Part shown: one piece after another, positions 26,874 through 36,950 of the stretch
How positions within the stretch are numbered: position 1 is the stretch's first letter
How the letters are laid out: every line of letters begins with the position of its first letter
Origin: Cupriavidus consociatus
GTDB taxonomy: Bacteria > Pseudomonadota > Gammaproteobacteria > Burkholderiales > Burkholderiaceae
DNA length: 64,000 nt
Direction: 5' to 3'
Assembly: GCF_017814975.1 (NCBI RefSeq)
Contig: NZ_JAGIQA010000018.1
Coordinates: forward strand, 96,320 to 160,319
The notes under the pieces: generated by a model
Database searches by the model: none
Seen by the model: the letters and a program-made list of their open reading frames with translations, nothing else
Told to the model about the DNA's origin: nothing
Made by a program: the position numbers and the translations under genes

Positions 26874-28112
26874 ATGAGCAGCATTGGATGGATCGATTTT
26901 TCTTCGACGGACCGCAAGCGCGTGCATGAAGTGCTCGCGCTGATGAAAGAACCGGGCACGCTGGATGAACTCGGCTTCGGACAGCTCCGCGATGCATACG
27001 CAGACACGCTCTTTCCCGGCTTCACCACGGTTCAGACGCGCGCACGGTATTTCCTCGCCGTGCCGAAGATCATGCTGGACTGGGCGGAGTTGCCGGACGC
27101 GAAGCGCCGCCGCCGACCGCTCGACGAATATCTGAAGATCGCGGAGAACGAATTCGCCAGGACGCTCAAGACCAACTACGATGCGGCGGACCTGGAACCC
27201 GAAGGCGTGATCGGTCACACCGTAGTGGAGCAGGGCGGCGTTGCGCGGCGCCCGTCCTCGACTTACTGGAACGGCCTGCGCGTGTTTGAAATCGTACGCA
27301 CGCAAAGTTCGCTCGCGGAGTTCTGCCGCTACTGGCGACGCGACGGGGGAGCTCAGGAAGTCGTAAGCTCCCACGAAGGCAGCGACGACGCCGGGCAACG
27401 CTTCGAGTCCGCCGTGCGACGGCCGCCCGGATCGCGAGGCGACTGGCCGACCGGTCTCACCTTGAAACTGGACGTGGACGAAGCGCTTTTCCTGCGCGAG
27501 CGCTTCACTACGGCGCGTGACCTTGGCGACACGGTTTGCGCCCAGTTGCTTTCCAACGACCTGGCGGCCAGTGCGCTGAGCGACGACCACGCCAGCTTTG
27601 CCGCGTTCAGCGCATGGGCAGCCGGACAACTCTCGTTCAGCCAGACGTGCCGCAACAACATTGCGGCGGCGCAGCGCTTCAGCCTCGCAGTCGAGGGCGC
27701 GCATATCGTTTTCAACCGACTGATTGCGGAAGGCATCGACGATGACCGTCTGCACGCGCTCTGCGATGAGCTCTACGCCGATTGGCGCGCAACAGTCAAA
27801 CTCGCCGGCATCTTCCATCCGGGCGCGGATCTCGAGTGGCTGAGCGTCGCCGAGGCGGGCGGCACGCGCGTGAAGCGGCGGACCATCGAATTCCTCGAAC
27901 GATGGAATGCGCTGAATCAGGCTCACGCGCCGAAGCGCTCCGATCTCGATGCCCTTGTCCGTACTCAGGCCGTCGAAAACAAGCCCGCTCGCTCGTTGTT
28001 GATCAAGCTGCCGCGCGAGCGTGCCGACTGGTACGGCATGAGTGCGCTCGACTATCGCTGGCAGACCGTGCGGCGCATGTTGAACGATATCGTCGAGGTG
28101 CTGCCTTGCTGA
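26874..28112 (+). CDS. DUF6361-type protein, first gene of a PLD/helicase operon
   Basis: About 412 residues from the ATG at 26874 (MSSIGWIDFSSTDRKRVHEVL), preceded by CGGAG; an upstream start at 26823 is less likely. The N-terminal SSxGWIDFSxxDR motif and the following RARYFLAVPKIM block are what I associate with DUF6361. No catalytic motif is obvious. It overlaps the PLD gene by seven bases, and the third gene is a large helicase, so the three products probably act together. I know this protein type mostly from genomic islands with PLD and helicase partners, which suggests defence; its molecular job is unknown. Confidence 0.65.
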   Translation: MSSIGWIDFSSTDRKRVHEVLALMKEPGTLDELGFGQLRDAYADTLFPGFTTVQTRARYFLAVPKIMLDWAELPDAKRRRRPLDEYLKIAENEFARTLKTNYDAADLEPEGVIGHTVVEQGGVARRPSSTYWNGLRVFEIVRTQSSLAEFCRYWRRDGGAQEVVSSHEGSDDAGQRFESAVRRPPGSRGDWPTGLTLKLDVDEALFLRERFTTARDLGDTVCAQLLSNDLAASALSDDHASFAAFSAWAAGQLSFSQTCRNNIAAAQRFSLAVEGAHIVFNRLIAEGIDDDRLHALCDELYADWRATVKLAGIFHPGADLEWLSVAEAGGTRVKRRTIEFLERWNALNQAHAPKRSDLDALVRTQAVENKPARSLLIKLPRERADWYGMSALDYRWQTVRRMLNDIVEVLPC

Positions 28113-29938
28113 AGCTCGAAAGCGATCGTCTCGACTACGGCGGTCAACTGCGCGCGCCTGCCGGCTATGCGTTGCACTCGGCCATCGCAACCACCTTCTC
28201 GCTCGATCTCGAAACGCTCGCCGCCGCTTCGCTTGCGCTCTCGCTGGATCAGACGCTGGAAGAAGAGGAGGAAGGCGAACTGTCGAGCGAGCGTGTGGCG
28301 TTGCTCGAGTCCATCGATCAGCTTCAGAAGCGCCTGATGGTGTTTTATCAGCGCGGCAACATCAAGGTGCCGGACAAATTCAATCGCCTCTTTACGTTGC
28401 TCGAGCCGCTGCTCGTGCCGGTCGTGGCGCTCGAAGGCGCAGACGGTCCGTTCGCGTCCTTCCATCCGAAAGTGTGGCTGCTGCGGTTCACCGCGCTGGA
28501 TGAGGATGGTGCGGACCGCTGGCGCTTGCTGGTGTTGTCGCGCAACCTCACGTTCGATCGTAGCTGGGATCTCGCCGTGTCGATCGACGGCGAAACGGCA
28601 CGCAGCGGCAACGGCGATCCGCGTCTCCTCGCGTTTCTGCGCTCGCTGGCGCAGGACCCTCGCCACGTTGCGGAGATCGAAGTCTGGTGCGATGCCCTCA
28701 GACATGTCGCTTGGACGGCGCCCGATCAGTTCGACCCGGCGTTCGAGGTGCTGCCGGGCTTTCACGGCGATGAGAAGACCGCTGGCGTGCCGCTGGATCT
28801 GCCGGACAAGTTCGGCGATCTGCTGGTCGTGTCACCTTTCCTCGATGCCGATGGACAAAGCATGCTCGCCGAACTGGCCAGCCGCACGCGCGATGACGCG
28901 AGACGCACGCTCATCAGCCGGGGGGACACGCTCGACAAGATTGGCAGAGACGCGCTGGACAAATGGGATTGCCTGTCGCTGTCGGAGCGCGTGGTCGACG
29001 GCGAGGAGCGGCACGAAAGCCGCGCGCCAGAGCAACAGAATCTTCACGCCAAGCTCATCGTCGCGAAGCACGGTGCGCAGGCCATCTGGCATGTCGGTTC
29101 GGCGAATATGACGAACGCCGCGTTCGGGCAGCCGGGCAAGCTGGCGCCGCCCCGTAATCGCGAACTGATGCTGCGACTGACGGGGATGAACCGCAAGATC
29201 GGTCCCGACGCCTTGCTGGAAGCATGGAAGACGTCGAACGTGTTCCACAAGCACGAGTTTCGCGAAGCCGGATCGGCCAGCCCCGAGGAAGACAGTGCGA
29301 TGCGCCGCGCCGTGCATGCACTCAGTTCCACCGGGTGGCTGCTCCATGTGAAGGAAGATCAGAGCGAGCCGGGCCGGTTCGATCTGCGGCTCGACATGCA
29401 GCCGGACTGCGCGGCCCTACGATTGCCTGCGGGCTATGAGGCCATCGTGCGCCTGCTCTGCCGCGACGATCCGCGCGCGCTCGGCGCTTCGATGGCATGG
29501 ACCGGCATCAGCCTGACGGACATCAGCGCATTCCTGCCGGTCGAGATCGTGTCGCCGAAAGGCGTGCGCAAGCGACTCGTCGTGCAGGCGGCGTTGTCCG
29601 TTGACTTGCTCGAGCGGCGCAAGGGTGCGCTGTTCCGGGATATCGTCGGCGACGGCAGAAAGCTCCTGCGTTACCTCGCGTTGATTCTGGACCTGGATCC
29701 GTCGCGCACCGACTGGTCGCGCGCCGACGGCAACGGGCAGGGCGCAGACGTGTTCGGGCTCGACGGCAAGGGCGCGCTCTACGAGCAACTCCTGCGGGCG
29801 GCCTCGCGCGCGCCGCGCCGGATGAGCCGTGCCATCGATATTTACCGGCGTATTCGCGCCGAAGTCGAGACTTTGCCGGAAGGGCTGGACGCGCTCTTCG
29901 ACAGTTTTGTCGCCTACCATCAGGAACGAAACGCATGA
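28106..29938 (+). CDS. Phospholipase-D-family nuclease-like protein
   Basis: About 610 residues. The frame is open from 27782, but that part lies inside the previous gene and reads as shadow; protein-like sequence begins LLKLESDRLDYGGQL, so the TTG at 28106, overlapping the upstream TGA, is the likely start. Two HKD-type motifs are present: FHPKVWLL near residue 119 and NLHAKLIVAKHG... GSANMTNAAF near 313. PLD-fold proteins in such operons usually act as nucleases. The stop overlaps the helicase ATG (ATGA). DISARM has a PLD protein (DrmC) next to a helicase, but the DUF1998 protein and methylase of DISARM are absent here. Confidence 0.8.
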   Translation: MLKLESDRLDYGGQLRAPAGYALHSAIATTFSLDLETLAAASLALSLDQTLEEEEEGELSSERVALLESIDQLQKRLMVFYQRGNIKVPDKFNRLFTLLEPLLVPVVALEGADGPFASFHPKVWLLRFTALDEDGADRWRLLVLSRNLTFDRSWDLAVSIDGETARSGNGDPRLLAFLRSLAQDPRHVAEIEVWCDALRHVAWTAPDQFDPAFEVLPGFHGDEKTAGVPLDLPDKFGDLLVVSPFLDADGQSMLAELASRTRDDARRTLISRGDTLDKIGRDALDKWDCLSLSERVVDGEERHESRAPEQQNLHAKLIVAKHGAQAIWHVGSANMTNAAFGQPGKLAPPRNRELMLRLTGMNRKIGPDALLEAWKTSNVFHKHEFREAGSASPEEDSAMRRAVHALSSTGWLLHVKEDQSEPGRFDLRLDMQPDCAALRLPAGYEAIVRLLCRDDPRALGASMAWTGISLTDISAFLPVEIVSPKGVRKRLVVQAALSVDLLERRKGALFRDIVGDGRKLLRYLALILDLDPSRTDWSRADGNGQGADVFGLDGKGALYEQLLRAASRAPRRMSRAIDIYRRIRAEVETLPEGLDALFDSFVAYHQERNA

Positions 29939-32900
29939 AGCATGAAGCGCAACAGCGCATCCACGACGCGCTGGGTGACTTGAGGGACTTTCAGCGCGCA
30001 ACAGTCACGCAGGCGTGCATGCGTCTCGACGGCCCGAAGGGGCTTCACGGCCGACTGCTGGTCGGCGATGAAGTCGGACTCGGCAAGACGCTGGTGGCCC
30101 GCGGGGTCGTGGCTTCGCTTTTGAGCCGCCGCCTGGAAGACAATCGCGCTGCGCAGCCGCTCAGAGTGGTTTATATCTGCTCGAATCAGGCGCTTGCGCA
30201 CGAGAACGCGGGCAAGCTCGCCGTGTTCAGCGGCAGTGAGCAGGAGCAGTGGGTCAGTTCGCTGAAATTCGGTCGTCTCGCGGAACTCGGTCTCAAGCAG
30301 GACGACCCGGAACCCGGCACGCTGATGGAATCATGCTCACTCACGCCAGCGACTTCGTTTTCGCTGAGCCGGGGAGGCGGGAATGCGCTGGAGCGCTACA
30401 TCCTCTGGCTCGCTGTGAAGAGTGCACGCCAGATCAATGACACCGAGCACCTGGAAGAGTTCTTTCGCAACGGCGTGAAGGGCGCATGGGAGTACGCTGC
30501 GTGGTACTGCGATAACCGGGAGCTCGAGCCTCAGGCGCGCGCGGAGTTCATCGGGCGTCTTAAGGAGGAGCCGAAGCTCGACGCGTCCGCGCGAACTGCG
30601 GCGAAAGCGTTGCAACTGAATCTGCATTCGTGGGCCACTCTGATCCAGAGCCTCTCCGAAGCGGCGGCCGAAAAGATCAGGACGATCAAACACGGCTCGC
30701 ATCTGACGACCTGCGTGCGCGGCGGCATCCGGCAGATGTTCGTCGAAGCCTGCGCGCGCAATCTGAAGGCGGATATCTTTATCCTCGATGAATTCCAGCG
30801 GTTTTCGGCATTGCTGCACGCCGGCCCCGCTACGCCGGATGCGGCTGCCGGCGAGGACACCGTTTCGGAGGAGCAGATCATCGCGAGGCGGGTGCTGCAT
30901 GAAGGCACCGGCTATGCAACGCTTCTGCTGTCGGCGACGCCGTTCAAGGCGCTGACGCATCTCGACGAAGATCAGGAGGGCCAGGCGCACGAGAAGCAGC
31001 TCAACGATCTGCTCGGCTACCTGTGCCGGGACGACAAGGACGTGCTCGGTCGTTATGCAATTTCGCGCGATGCCCTGCTGCGGCAATTGCTGACGCTGCC
31101 GGCAGCACCGTTGGTGCCGGGCACGCTCAGCACGGTCGAGCGCGACCGCGTCGAGGATGCGCTGCGTCCTTATATCTGCCGCTCCGAGCGGGGCGCAATC
31201 GAGCCGGACATCGAGAAGATCTTCGTGACCGTGCGGGCGCACGAACTGGATGCACGCCCGCAAATGGCGGAGATCGATGGATTCGTCGCACTCGACCGTC
31301 TCGCACAGGCGCTCAAGTCACTTAGCCGTGGTCACGCCGTGAGCGATGTCATGCAGTTCCACAAGGCCGCGCCATGGAGCCTGTCTTTCCTGAGCGGCTA
31401 TCAGCTTCGCGAGACGCTTCGCCTGCATGCAAGAGATACGCCCGTCAAGGAGGCGCTGAAGGAAGCCGGCGCGGGCTGGATTCCGTACCAGCGCTTCCGG
31501 AACTACAGTCTGGATCTGACGCGCGAGGCGCCGAGCGGACGCTTCGCGCAAGTGTTGCGTGCGGCTGCGCCCGAGGGCGCCGAACGCTTGCTCTGGGTGC
31601 CGCCAAGCCTGTCCAACTATGTGGGCTGCGGCCCCTTCAAGGACAAAGAAGGCTTCAGCAAGACACTGCTGTTTTCCTCGCTCGTGCTGGCTCCGCGTGC
31701 ACTGAGCAGCTACGTTTCGTACGAGTGCGAACGGCGTCTGCTGGCCAGGGGGCGCAAGCGTCACGATTATCTCGACAACCGCGACGCGTACAAAGGCACC
31801 TTGCTGTTCGATGGATCGAAGATCGGTCCGGCGTGGGGGCTGATCTATCCGTCCGCGCGTCTGGCGGCCGTGCCGGTATGTCATCCTGGCGTTTCGCTCG
31901 ATGGAGTCAGGCAGCGCGTGCGCGACGAACTGACGGCGGATTTCCGCCTGCTGTGCGAGCGCTACGGGCACGGGACGCAGCGTTACAGCGCGCGCTGGTA
32001 CGCGCTCGCGCCGTTCCTGCTCGACATGATTCACGATGGCGACAACGACACGCAGGCATGCGCAACGGGCTGGGCGCGCGCATTCTCGCGATTTTCCGTG
32101 GCCAGTCAGACACGCAAGGCGCACGTGCCGCGCGTTCTGGAGGCGCTTGCCCGCGCCGATGGCGGACTTGGCGAGCCGCCTGCCGACTTGCTCGGCTGGC
32201 TCGTGGATCTTGCCATCGCCGGGCCGGCGGTGTGCATGCGGCGCACGCTCGGCACGGTCTGGGAGACCGGCGCGGCCGACGACTCCGACGACAAACTGCT
32301 CGCGCACGCGACGGACTGCGCATCGTCGTTCATTGACAAGATGAACCGCATGGAATCGCAGCGTGTGCTGCGGGCCGTGCTGCCCAGTGCCAAGCCCTGG
32401 GTAGCCGTCTCATCGTACGCCGCGATGGGCAATTTGCAGGCCGTGTTCGACGAGTTCCTGCATCTGCTCAAATCGGTTCATCGCGGCATGGACGAGTCGG
32501 TCGGGGCGTTTCACGCGGCCATCGCGCCGGGTGCGGTGTCGCTCACGGCGCAGACCGCGCTTCCACCGCTGAAAGGCCAGATGAAGCGGCACGACGTGAC
32601 GTTCCACTGCCACTATGCCGTGCCATTCGGTAATCAGAGCAGCACCGAGGAAGAGGGCATCAAGCGGATCACCAACGTGCGTGCATCGTTCAATTCGCCG
32701 TTCTGGCCGTTCATGCTCAATTCGACGTCCATCGGTCAGGAAGGACTCGATTTTCACTGGTATTGCCGGCGCGTCGTGCACTGGAGCCTGCCTGCCAATC
32801 CGATCGATCTCGAGCAGCGTGAAGGGCGCATCAACCGCTATAAATCGCTGGTGGTGCGCCAGCGTGTCGCGCAGGCTTATGGCGACGCACTGACTTCGAC

Positions 32901-33261
32901 CGCGCCGTTGCAGTCACACGACGTCTGGACGCGACTTTTCGATCTTGCAAGCAAGGATGAGCGCCGAACGGATCTCGTGCCGTACTGGTATGTCCCGCGT
33001 GGCTCCGCGTGCCTCGAACGGATCGTACCGGTGGCGCCGTTCAGTAGCGAAATCGACCGACTTGACGAGATTCTGCGGATTCTCTCTCTTTATCGATTGT
33101 CGTTCGGCCAGCCACGACAGCAGGAGCTCATCGAGAACCTGCTCAGGCGGAATTACAAGGACGCCGATCTGAGAGAGATCCGCGATGCGCTGCTGGTCGA
33201 TCTCGCGCCGATCAACCGTGTTCTGAAAGCGACAGGCGAAGACCGCACAGATGCGGCTTAA
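29935..33261 (+). CDS. Large SNF2/DEAD-type helicase
   Basis: 1108 residues. Walker A is GDEVGLGKT at about 44-52; motif II is the variant ILDEFQRF near 282-289; motif III is LLLSATPFKAL. The second RecA lobe holds SIGQEGLDFHWYCRRVVHW and PANPIDLEQREGRINRYKS near 930-965, the expected motifs V and VI. A long insert separates the two lobes. Similar helicases drive translocation on DNA in multi-gene restriction or exclusion systems. It is the last gene of the DUF6361-PLD-helicase operon, coupled by a four-base overlap. No methylase is nearby, so self/non-self marking, if any, must work another way. Confidence 0.85.
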   Translation: MKHEAQQRIHDALGDLRDFQRATVTQACMRLDGPKGLHGRLLVGDEVGLGKTLVARGVVASLLSRRLEDNRAAQPLRVVYICSNQALAHENAGKLAVFSGSEQEQWVSSLKFGRLAELGLKQDDPEPGTLMESCSLTPATSFSLSRGGGNALERYILWLAVKSARQINDTEHLEEFFRNGVKGAWEYAAWYCDNRELEPQARAEFIGRLKEEPKLDASARTAAKALQLNLHSWATLIQSLSEAAAEKIRTIKHGSHLTTCVRGGIRQMFVEACARNLKADIFILDEFQRFSALLHAGPATPDAAAGEDTVSEEQIIARRVLHEGTGYATLLLSATPFKALTHLDEDQEGQAHEKQLNDLLGYLCRDDKDVLGRYAISRDALLRQLLTLPAAPLVPGTLSTVERDRVEDALRPYICRSERGAIEPDIEKIFVTVRAHELDARPQMAEIDGFVALDRLAQALKSLSRGHAVSDVMQFHKAAPWSLSFLSGYQLRETLRLHARDTPVKEALKEAGAGWIPYQRFRNYSLDLTREAPSGRFAQVLRAAAPEGAERLLWVPPSLSNYVGCGPFKDKEGFSKTLLFSSLVLAPRALSSYVSYECERRLLARGRKRHDYLDNRDAYKGTLLFDGSKIGPAWGLIYPSARLAAVPVCHPGVSLDGVRQRVRDELTADFRLLCERYGHGTQRYSARWYALAPFLLDMIHDGDNDTQACATGWARAFSRFSVASQTRKAHVPRVLEALARADGGLGEPPADLLGWLVDLAIAGPAVCMRRTLGTVWETGAADDSDDKLLAHATDCASSFIDKMNRMESQRVLRAVLPSAKPWVAVSSYAAMGNLQAVFDEFLHLLKSVHRGMDESVGAFHAAIAPGAVSLTAQTALPPLKGQMKRHDVTFHCHYAVPFGNQSSTEEEGIKRITNVRASFNSPFWPFMLNSTSIGQEGLDFHWYCRRVVHWSLPANPIDLEQREGRINRYKSLVVRQRVAQAYGDALTSTAPLQSHDVWTRLFDLASKDERRTDLVPYWYVPRGSACLERIVPVAPFSSEIDRLDEILRILSLYRLSFGQPRQQELIENLLRRNYKDADLREIRDALLVDLAPINRVLKATGEDRTDAA

Positions 33262-34112
33262 GGAGGCGAGAGCCTTGGGGTGCTGTCCGCCAGCGGCCGA
33301 GCCCGCGTGCAGGTGCGGGCACGGAGCTTGGCGGCGTCACCGCTAAGGGATAGCTGGTAGCTACCAGCTCCTGGTGCGCAGTCGGGCGTCGACGGTATCG
33401 GAAACCGCGACAGTCGCAGAACGACCCTTCTGCGCCGTTCGAATCTTCCTCAACACGATGACGGCTATTCGAGTCCAACGGTCATTCGCCCTAATGCTGC
33501 TTCGGCAGACGGTCGCCATTTCAGTCATTCAGCAATCAGCGCGTCAAAACGGCAGAAAAGGATCGGAGCAACTTCACGGGTTGCCATGCCTACGGCCGCC
33601 TATCACCGCCGATTTAGCCGACCACCATCCGAAATTACTCTGTACTCATGCTTGTCCGGCGCCATCACCCGGCCACTGGCTCCATTTCCGCCCTGCGCCC
33701 CTCCGTAAGGCCGCCCAATACATGACCCGAAGTTCCGAAGACAACTCTGCCTCTTCGATCCTGCATCCAGGTGGGAAGCCGCTCAAGTCAATGCCAAGGT
33801 CCACCGCCGCAGCTAGACAGATCACCATGCGCCTCGGGCACGCTGAACGCATCTCCGCGCGATAGAGGAAGAGCAGCGCGGCCTGGTAGCCGATACCGTG
33901 ACGCCTGGCCATATGCCGTGCCTGCCGAGCGGTAGCCCCCCGCCAGTCACGCATCTCGCGCAAGATGTCGCCAAGGCGGTCGATCAACCGGTCTTCGCTG
34001 CCAATGCGATGCCGGACACGAGTCTTCTGCTCCGCCACGACCGGGCGCTCACGGATATCCCGAAAGTGAAGAGCAGGTTCGGCTGGCCACCGAAACCCAT
34101 TCACGGGAGAAC
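33262..34112. other. Convergent gap after the helicase
   Basis: No supported gene. A minus-strand frame at 33646-34260 is partly protein-like (LGDILREMRDWRGATARQARHMAR) but overlaps the neighbouring ligase gene and has no clear start. The stretch includes a perfect 18-bp palindrome at 33352-33369 and marks the junction between the defence-like island and the acyl-CoA cluster. Confidence 0.4.
33352..33369. repeat. Perfect 18-bp palindrome
   Basis: AGCTGGTAGCTACCAGCT, two 9-bp arms with no spacer, about 90 bases after the helicase stop. There is no T-run, so it is not a classical terminator. It may be a protein-binding site or island-junction scar. Confidence 0.6.
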
Positions 34113-35768
34113 TCACGTCGGTACGTGGCCGGGCCAGGGAGCGCCGCAGCTTGCTTGTTGCCTGAGGAGGAACTTCTGGATCTTGCCGGTCGACGTCCTG
34201 GGAAGTCGGCCGATGACTACCTTCTTCGGCGCCTTGAAGTGCGCCAAGTGGGCGCGGCAATGTTCGATCAGTTCGCGCTCGCCAACCCTAGCGCCATCGG
34301 CGACTTCGACAAAGGCGCATGGCGTCTCCCCCCAACGCTCGTCCGGCTGGGCGACGACGGCTGCCACGCGCACCGCGGGGTGCCGGTAGAGCACCTCCTC
34401 CACCTCCAGCGAGTTGATATTCTCTCCGCCGGAAATGATGACGTCCTTGGAACGGTCCCGGATCTGTACATAGCCATCCGGGCAGACGACTGCGAGGTCA
34501 CCCGAGTGGAACCAGCCGCCGGCAAAAGCTTCCGCCGTGGCCTCGGGGTTCTTCAGGTAGCCCTTCATCGTCATGTTGCCGCGGAACATGACTTCGCCGA
34601 TGGTCTTCCCGTCCCACGGCACCGGCACAAGGGTTTCGGGATGCAGCACGGCCATGCCTTCCTGCGCAGTGTAGCGGACGCCCTGCCGTCCTTTCCGTTC
34701 CGCCAGCGCATCGATGCTGAGGTCGTTCCATTCGGGCTGCTCCACGCAAACCGCCGCGGGGCCGTAGACCTCGGTCAGCCCGTAGATCTGGGTGATCCTG
34801 ATCCCCATGCGCAACAGGCCCTCGATCACCGGCATCGGCGGCGGCGCGCCGCCGATGAGTCCGTGGACCGGATGGTCGATGCCCGCCTTCCACGCTTCAG
34901 GTGCGTGGGCAAGCATCGCATGCACGATCGGCGCTCCGCAGTAATGCGTGACCTGGTGCTCGCGAATCGCATCGAGCACGGCGGCAGCATCCACCCGCCG
35001 CAGGCAGACGCTGGTACCGGCGTTGGCCGCCAGCGTCCAGGCGAAGCACCAGCCATTGCAGTGGAACAGCGGCAGCGTCCACAGGAAGACGGCGTGCCGG
35101 GGCATGCCCCAGTCGAGCATGTTCGACAGCGCAGCCAGATAGGCGCCGCGATGGTGGTAGACCACGCCCTTTGGGTTGCCCGTGGTGCCGGACGTATAGT
35201 TGAGGGCGATGGCCTGCCATTCGTCGACGGGCTCGCCGCCCTCCCAGTGCGGATTGCCCCCGGCCAGGAAGCCCTCGTATTCGATCTCCGCCAGCCTGCG
35301 GCCCGCTTTGACGGCGGGATCGATGATGTCAATCACCAGTGGCTTGTCGTCGAGCAGCGCCAGTGCGGCTTCGACTACGTCAGCGTACTCCGTGTCGGTG
35401 ATCAGCACCTTTGCATCCGCGTGCCTGAGCATGAAGGCGATGGCGGCCGCGTCCAAGCGCACGTTCAACGTGTTCAGCATGGCGCCGCTCATGGGCACGC
35501 CGAAATGCATCTCCAGCATCTCCGGCGTGTTGGCGGCCATCACGGCCACTGTATCGCCAGTCCTGACGCCGGCGGCCACCAGCCCCGACGCGAGGCGGCG
35601 GCTGCGGTCCAGCATTGCCCGCCAGCTCGTGCGGCGCTCGCCGTAGATGATGGCTGTACGCTCAGGGTAGACCTCGGCCGTCCTTCGCAGGAAGGAGATC
35701 GGTGTCAGAGGCACGAAGTTGACCGGGCTGCGCTCCAGCCCATTCGCGCTGTGTTCGACGTGTTCCAT
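34113..35768 (-). CDS. AMP-forming acyl-CoA synthetase
   Basis: About 551 residues of the ANL superfamily. The P-loop-like motif is YTSGTTGNPKGVVYHH near 185-200, the adenine-binding motif is IYGLTEVYGP near 315, and FHSGDLAVVCPDGYVQIRDRSKDVIISGGENI holds motifs A7-A8. A C-terminal GKIQKF supplies the catalytic lysine region. The ATG at 35768 is preferred over a GTG at 35780. It activates a carboxylic acid to its CoA ester, most like medium-chain or methylmercaptopropionate-type ligases. Last gene of the minus-strand run, after an acyl-CoA dehydrogenase; substrate not readable. Confidence 0.9.
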   Translation of the reverse strand: MEHVEHSANGLERSPVNFVPLTPISFLRRTAEVYPERTAIIYGERRTSWRAMLDRSRRLASGLVAAGVRTGDTVAVMAANTPEMLEMHFGVPMSGAMLNTLNVRLDAAAIAFMLRHADAKVLITDTEYADVVEAALALLDDKPLVIDIIDPAVKAGRRLAEIEYEGFLAGGNPHWEGGEPVDEWQAIALNYTSGTTGNPKGVVYHHRGAYLAALSNMLDWGMPRHAVFLWTLPLFHCNGWCFAWTLAANAGTSVCLRRVDAAAVLDAIREHQVTHYCGAPIVHAMLAHAPEAWKAGIDHPVHGLIGGAPPPMPVIEGLLRMGIRITQIYGLTEVYGPAAVCVEQPEWNDLSIDALAERKGRQGVRYTAQEGMAVLHPETLVPVPWDGKTIGEVMFRGNMTMKGYLKNPEATAEAFAGGWFHSGDLAVVCPDGYVQIRDRSKDVIISGGENINSLEVEEVLYRHPAVRVAAVVAQPDERWGETPCAFVEVADGARVGERELIEHCRAHLAHFKAPKKVVIGRLPRTSTGKIQKFLLRQQASCGAPWPGHVPT

Positions 35769-35796
35769 GGATTGCCTCACTGGCTGCAGCCGTGCG

Positions 35797-36939
35797 TCAG
35801 CGCATTACGTCGCGGGAGATGATCATCCGCTGGATCTCGGAGGTCCCCTCAACGATCTCAAGCACCTTGGCATCTCCGAACGCGCGCGATACCGCGTACT
35901 CCGTCATGATCCCGTTGCCGCCGTGGATCTGCACGGCCTGGTGGGCCGCCTCCATGGCCTTCTCGGTTGCGAAGAGCTTTGCCATCGAGGCCTGCCGATC
36001 GTAGGGCCGGCCCTCGTCCTTGGCCACCGCAGCGTCGTAGAGCATCAGGCGGGCGGCGTGTGCGTGGGTCGCCATGTCGGCCAGCTTGAACTGCAACGAC
36101 TGGAACTGGTTGAGCGTCTTGCCGAACGCTGTGCGCTCGCTCATGTAGCGGACAGAGCGTTCCAGCGAGCCCTGCAGGATGCCCAGGCCCAGCGTTCCGA
36201 TCAGGATGCGGCCGGTGCTCACTTGTGACAAGGTCTGCCGGAGGCCGGCCCCGACCTCGCCAAGCAGGTGGTTGGCAGGAATGGCGCAGTCCTCGAAGAA
36301 CAGCTCGAATGTGGTCGATCCGCGCCAGCCGATCTTGTGCAGCTTCTTGCCATGACTGAAGCCGGACGTGCCGTTCGGCACGATGAAGTTCGAAATCTCC
36401 TTGCGGCCGTCGGGCCGGGTTCCCGTCACCGCCGCAATGACGATCGGGCCGGTGATCTCGGAACCCGAGTTGCTGATGAAGGTCTTGGCGCCATTGATGA
36501 CCCAGCAGCCATCCTTCAGCACGGCGCGGGTCTGGATATTGGCGGCGTCGGAGCCGGCGTTCGGCTCTGTCAGGCCGATGCAGCCGACCTGCGTGCCCGT
36601 CAGGATCGGCCGCAGGAAGCGCGCCTTCTGGCCGTCGGTGCCGTAGTTGTTGAGCAGGCTGGCCGCCGTCGAGTTGGCCATGATGGCCACTGCCACGGCG
36701 CAATCGACGCGGGCGATCTCTTCCAGCGCAATGGCGAAGCCAAGCCAGTCGCCGCCGCTACCTCCCCAGGCTTCGGGGTACGGCAGCCCGATATAGCCCA
36801 GTTCGCCGGCCCGGCGCCAGATCTCGTAGGGAAAACTCTCCTCTTCCCACAACCGGTGGGCGACCGGTGCGATCTCTTCCTCGGCGAAGCGGCGCACCGC
36901 CTCGCGGATCATCTCGTGGTGTTCTGCGACGTATGACAT
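35797..36939 (-). CDS. Acyl-CoA dehydrogenase
   Basis: 380 residues with the standard three-domain build: N-terminal helices (HHEMIREAVRRFAEEEIAPVAHRLWEEESFP), the FAD-binding middle with GCIGLTEPNAGSDAANIQT, and a C-terminal helical domain ending in VLEIVEGTSEIQRMIISRDVMR, which holds the usual catalytic-base region. The ATG at 36939 is preceded by AGGAGG; the longer frame to 36954 merely reads through that site. It oxidises an acyl-CoA to the enoyl-CoA, passing electrons to ETF. The MaoC-type hydratase in the same run could act next. Spacing to the ligase gene is 28 bases. Confidence 0.93.
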   Translation of the reverse strand: MSYVAEHHEMIREAVRRFAEEEIAPVAHRLWEEESFPYEIWRRAGELGYIGLPYPEAWGGSGGDWLGFAIALEEIARVDCAVAVAIMANSTAASLLNNYGTDGQKARFLRPILTGTQVGCIGLTEPNAGSDAANIQTRAVLKDGCWVINGAKTFISNSGSEITGPIVIAAVTGTRPDGRKEISNFIVPNGTSGFSHGKKLHKIGWRGSTTFELFFEDCAIPANHLLGEVGAGLRQTLSQVSTGRILIGTLGLGILQGSLERSVRYMSERTAFGKTLNQFQSLQFKLADMATHAHAARLMLYDAAVAKDEGRPYDRQASMAKLFATEKAMEAAHQAVQIHGGNGIMTEYAVSRAFGDAKVLEIVEGTSEIQRMIISRDVMR

Positions 36940-36950
36940 CGTCTTCCTCC

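Noticed and set aside
26874..33261. Assignment of the DUF6361-PLD-helicase operon as DISARM or Dpd
   Set aside because: The DUF1998 protein and methylase of DISARM and the deazapurine genes of Dpd are absent, so neither name is justified.
33646..34260. 204-codon minus-strand frame after the helicase
   Set aside because: Its first third overlaps the synthetase gene in another frame, it lacks a ribosome site and only part looks protein-like.
34125..35822. 565-codon plus-strand open frame opposite the acyl-CoA synthetase gene
   Set aside because: It is the antisense shadow of a clear ANL-family gene in high-GC DNA; composition is not protein-like.
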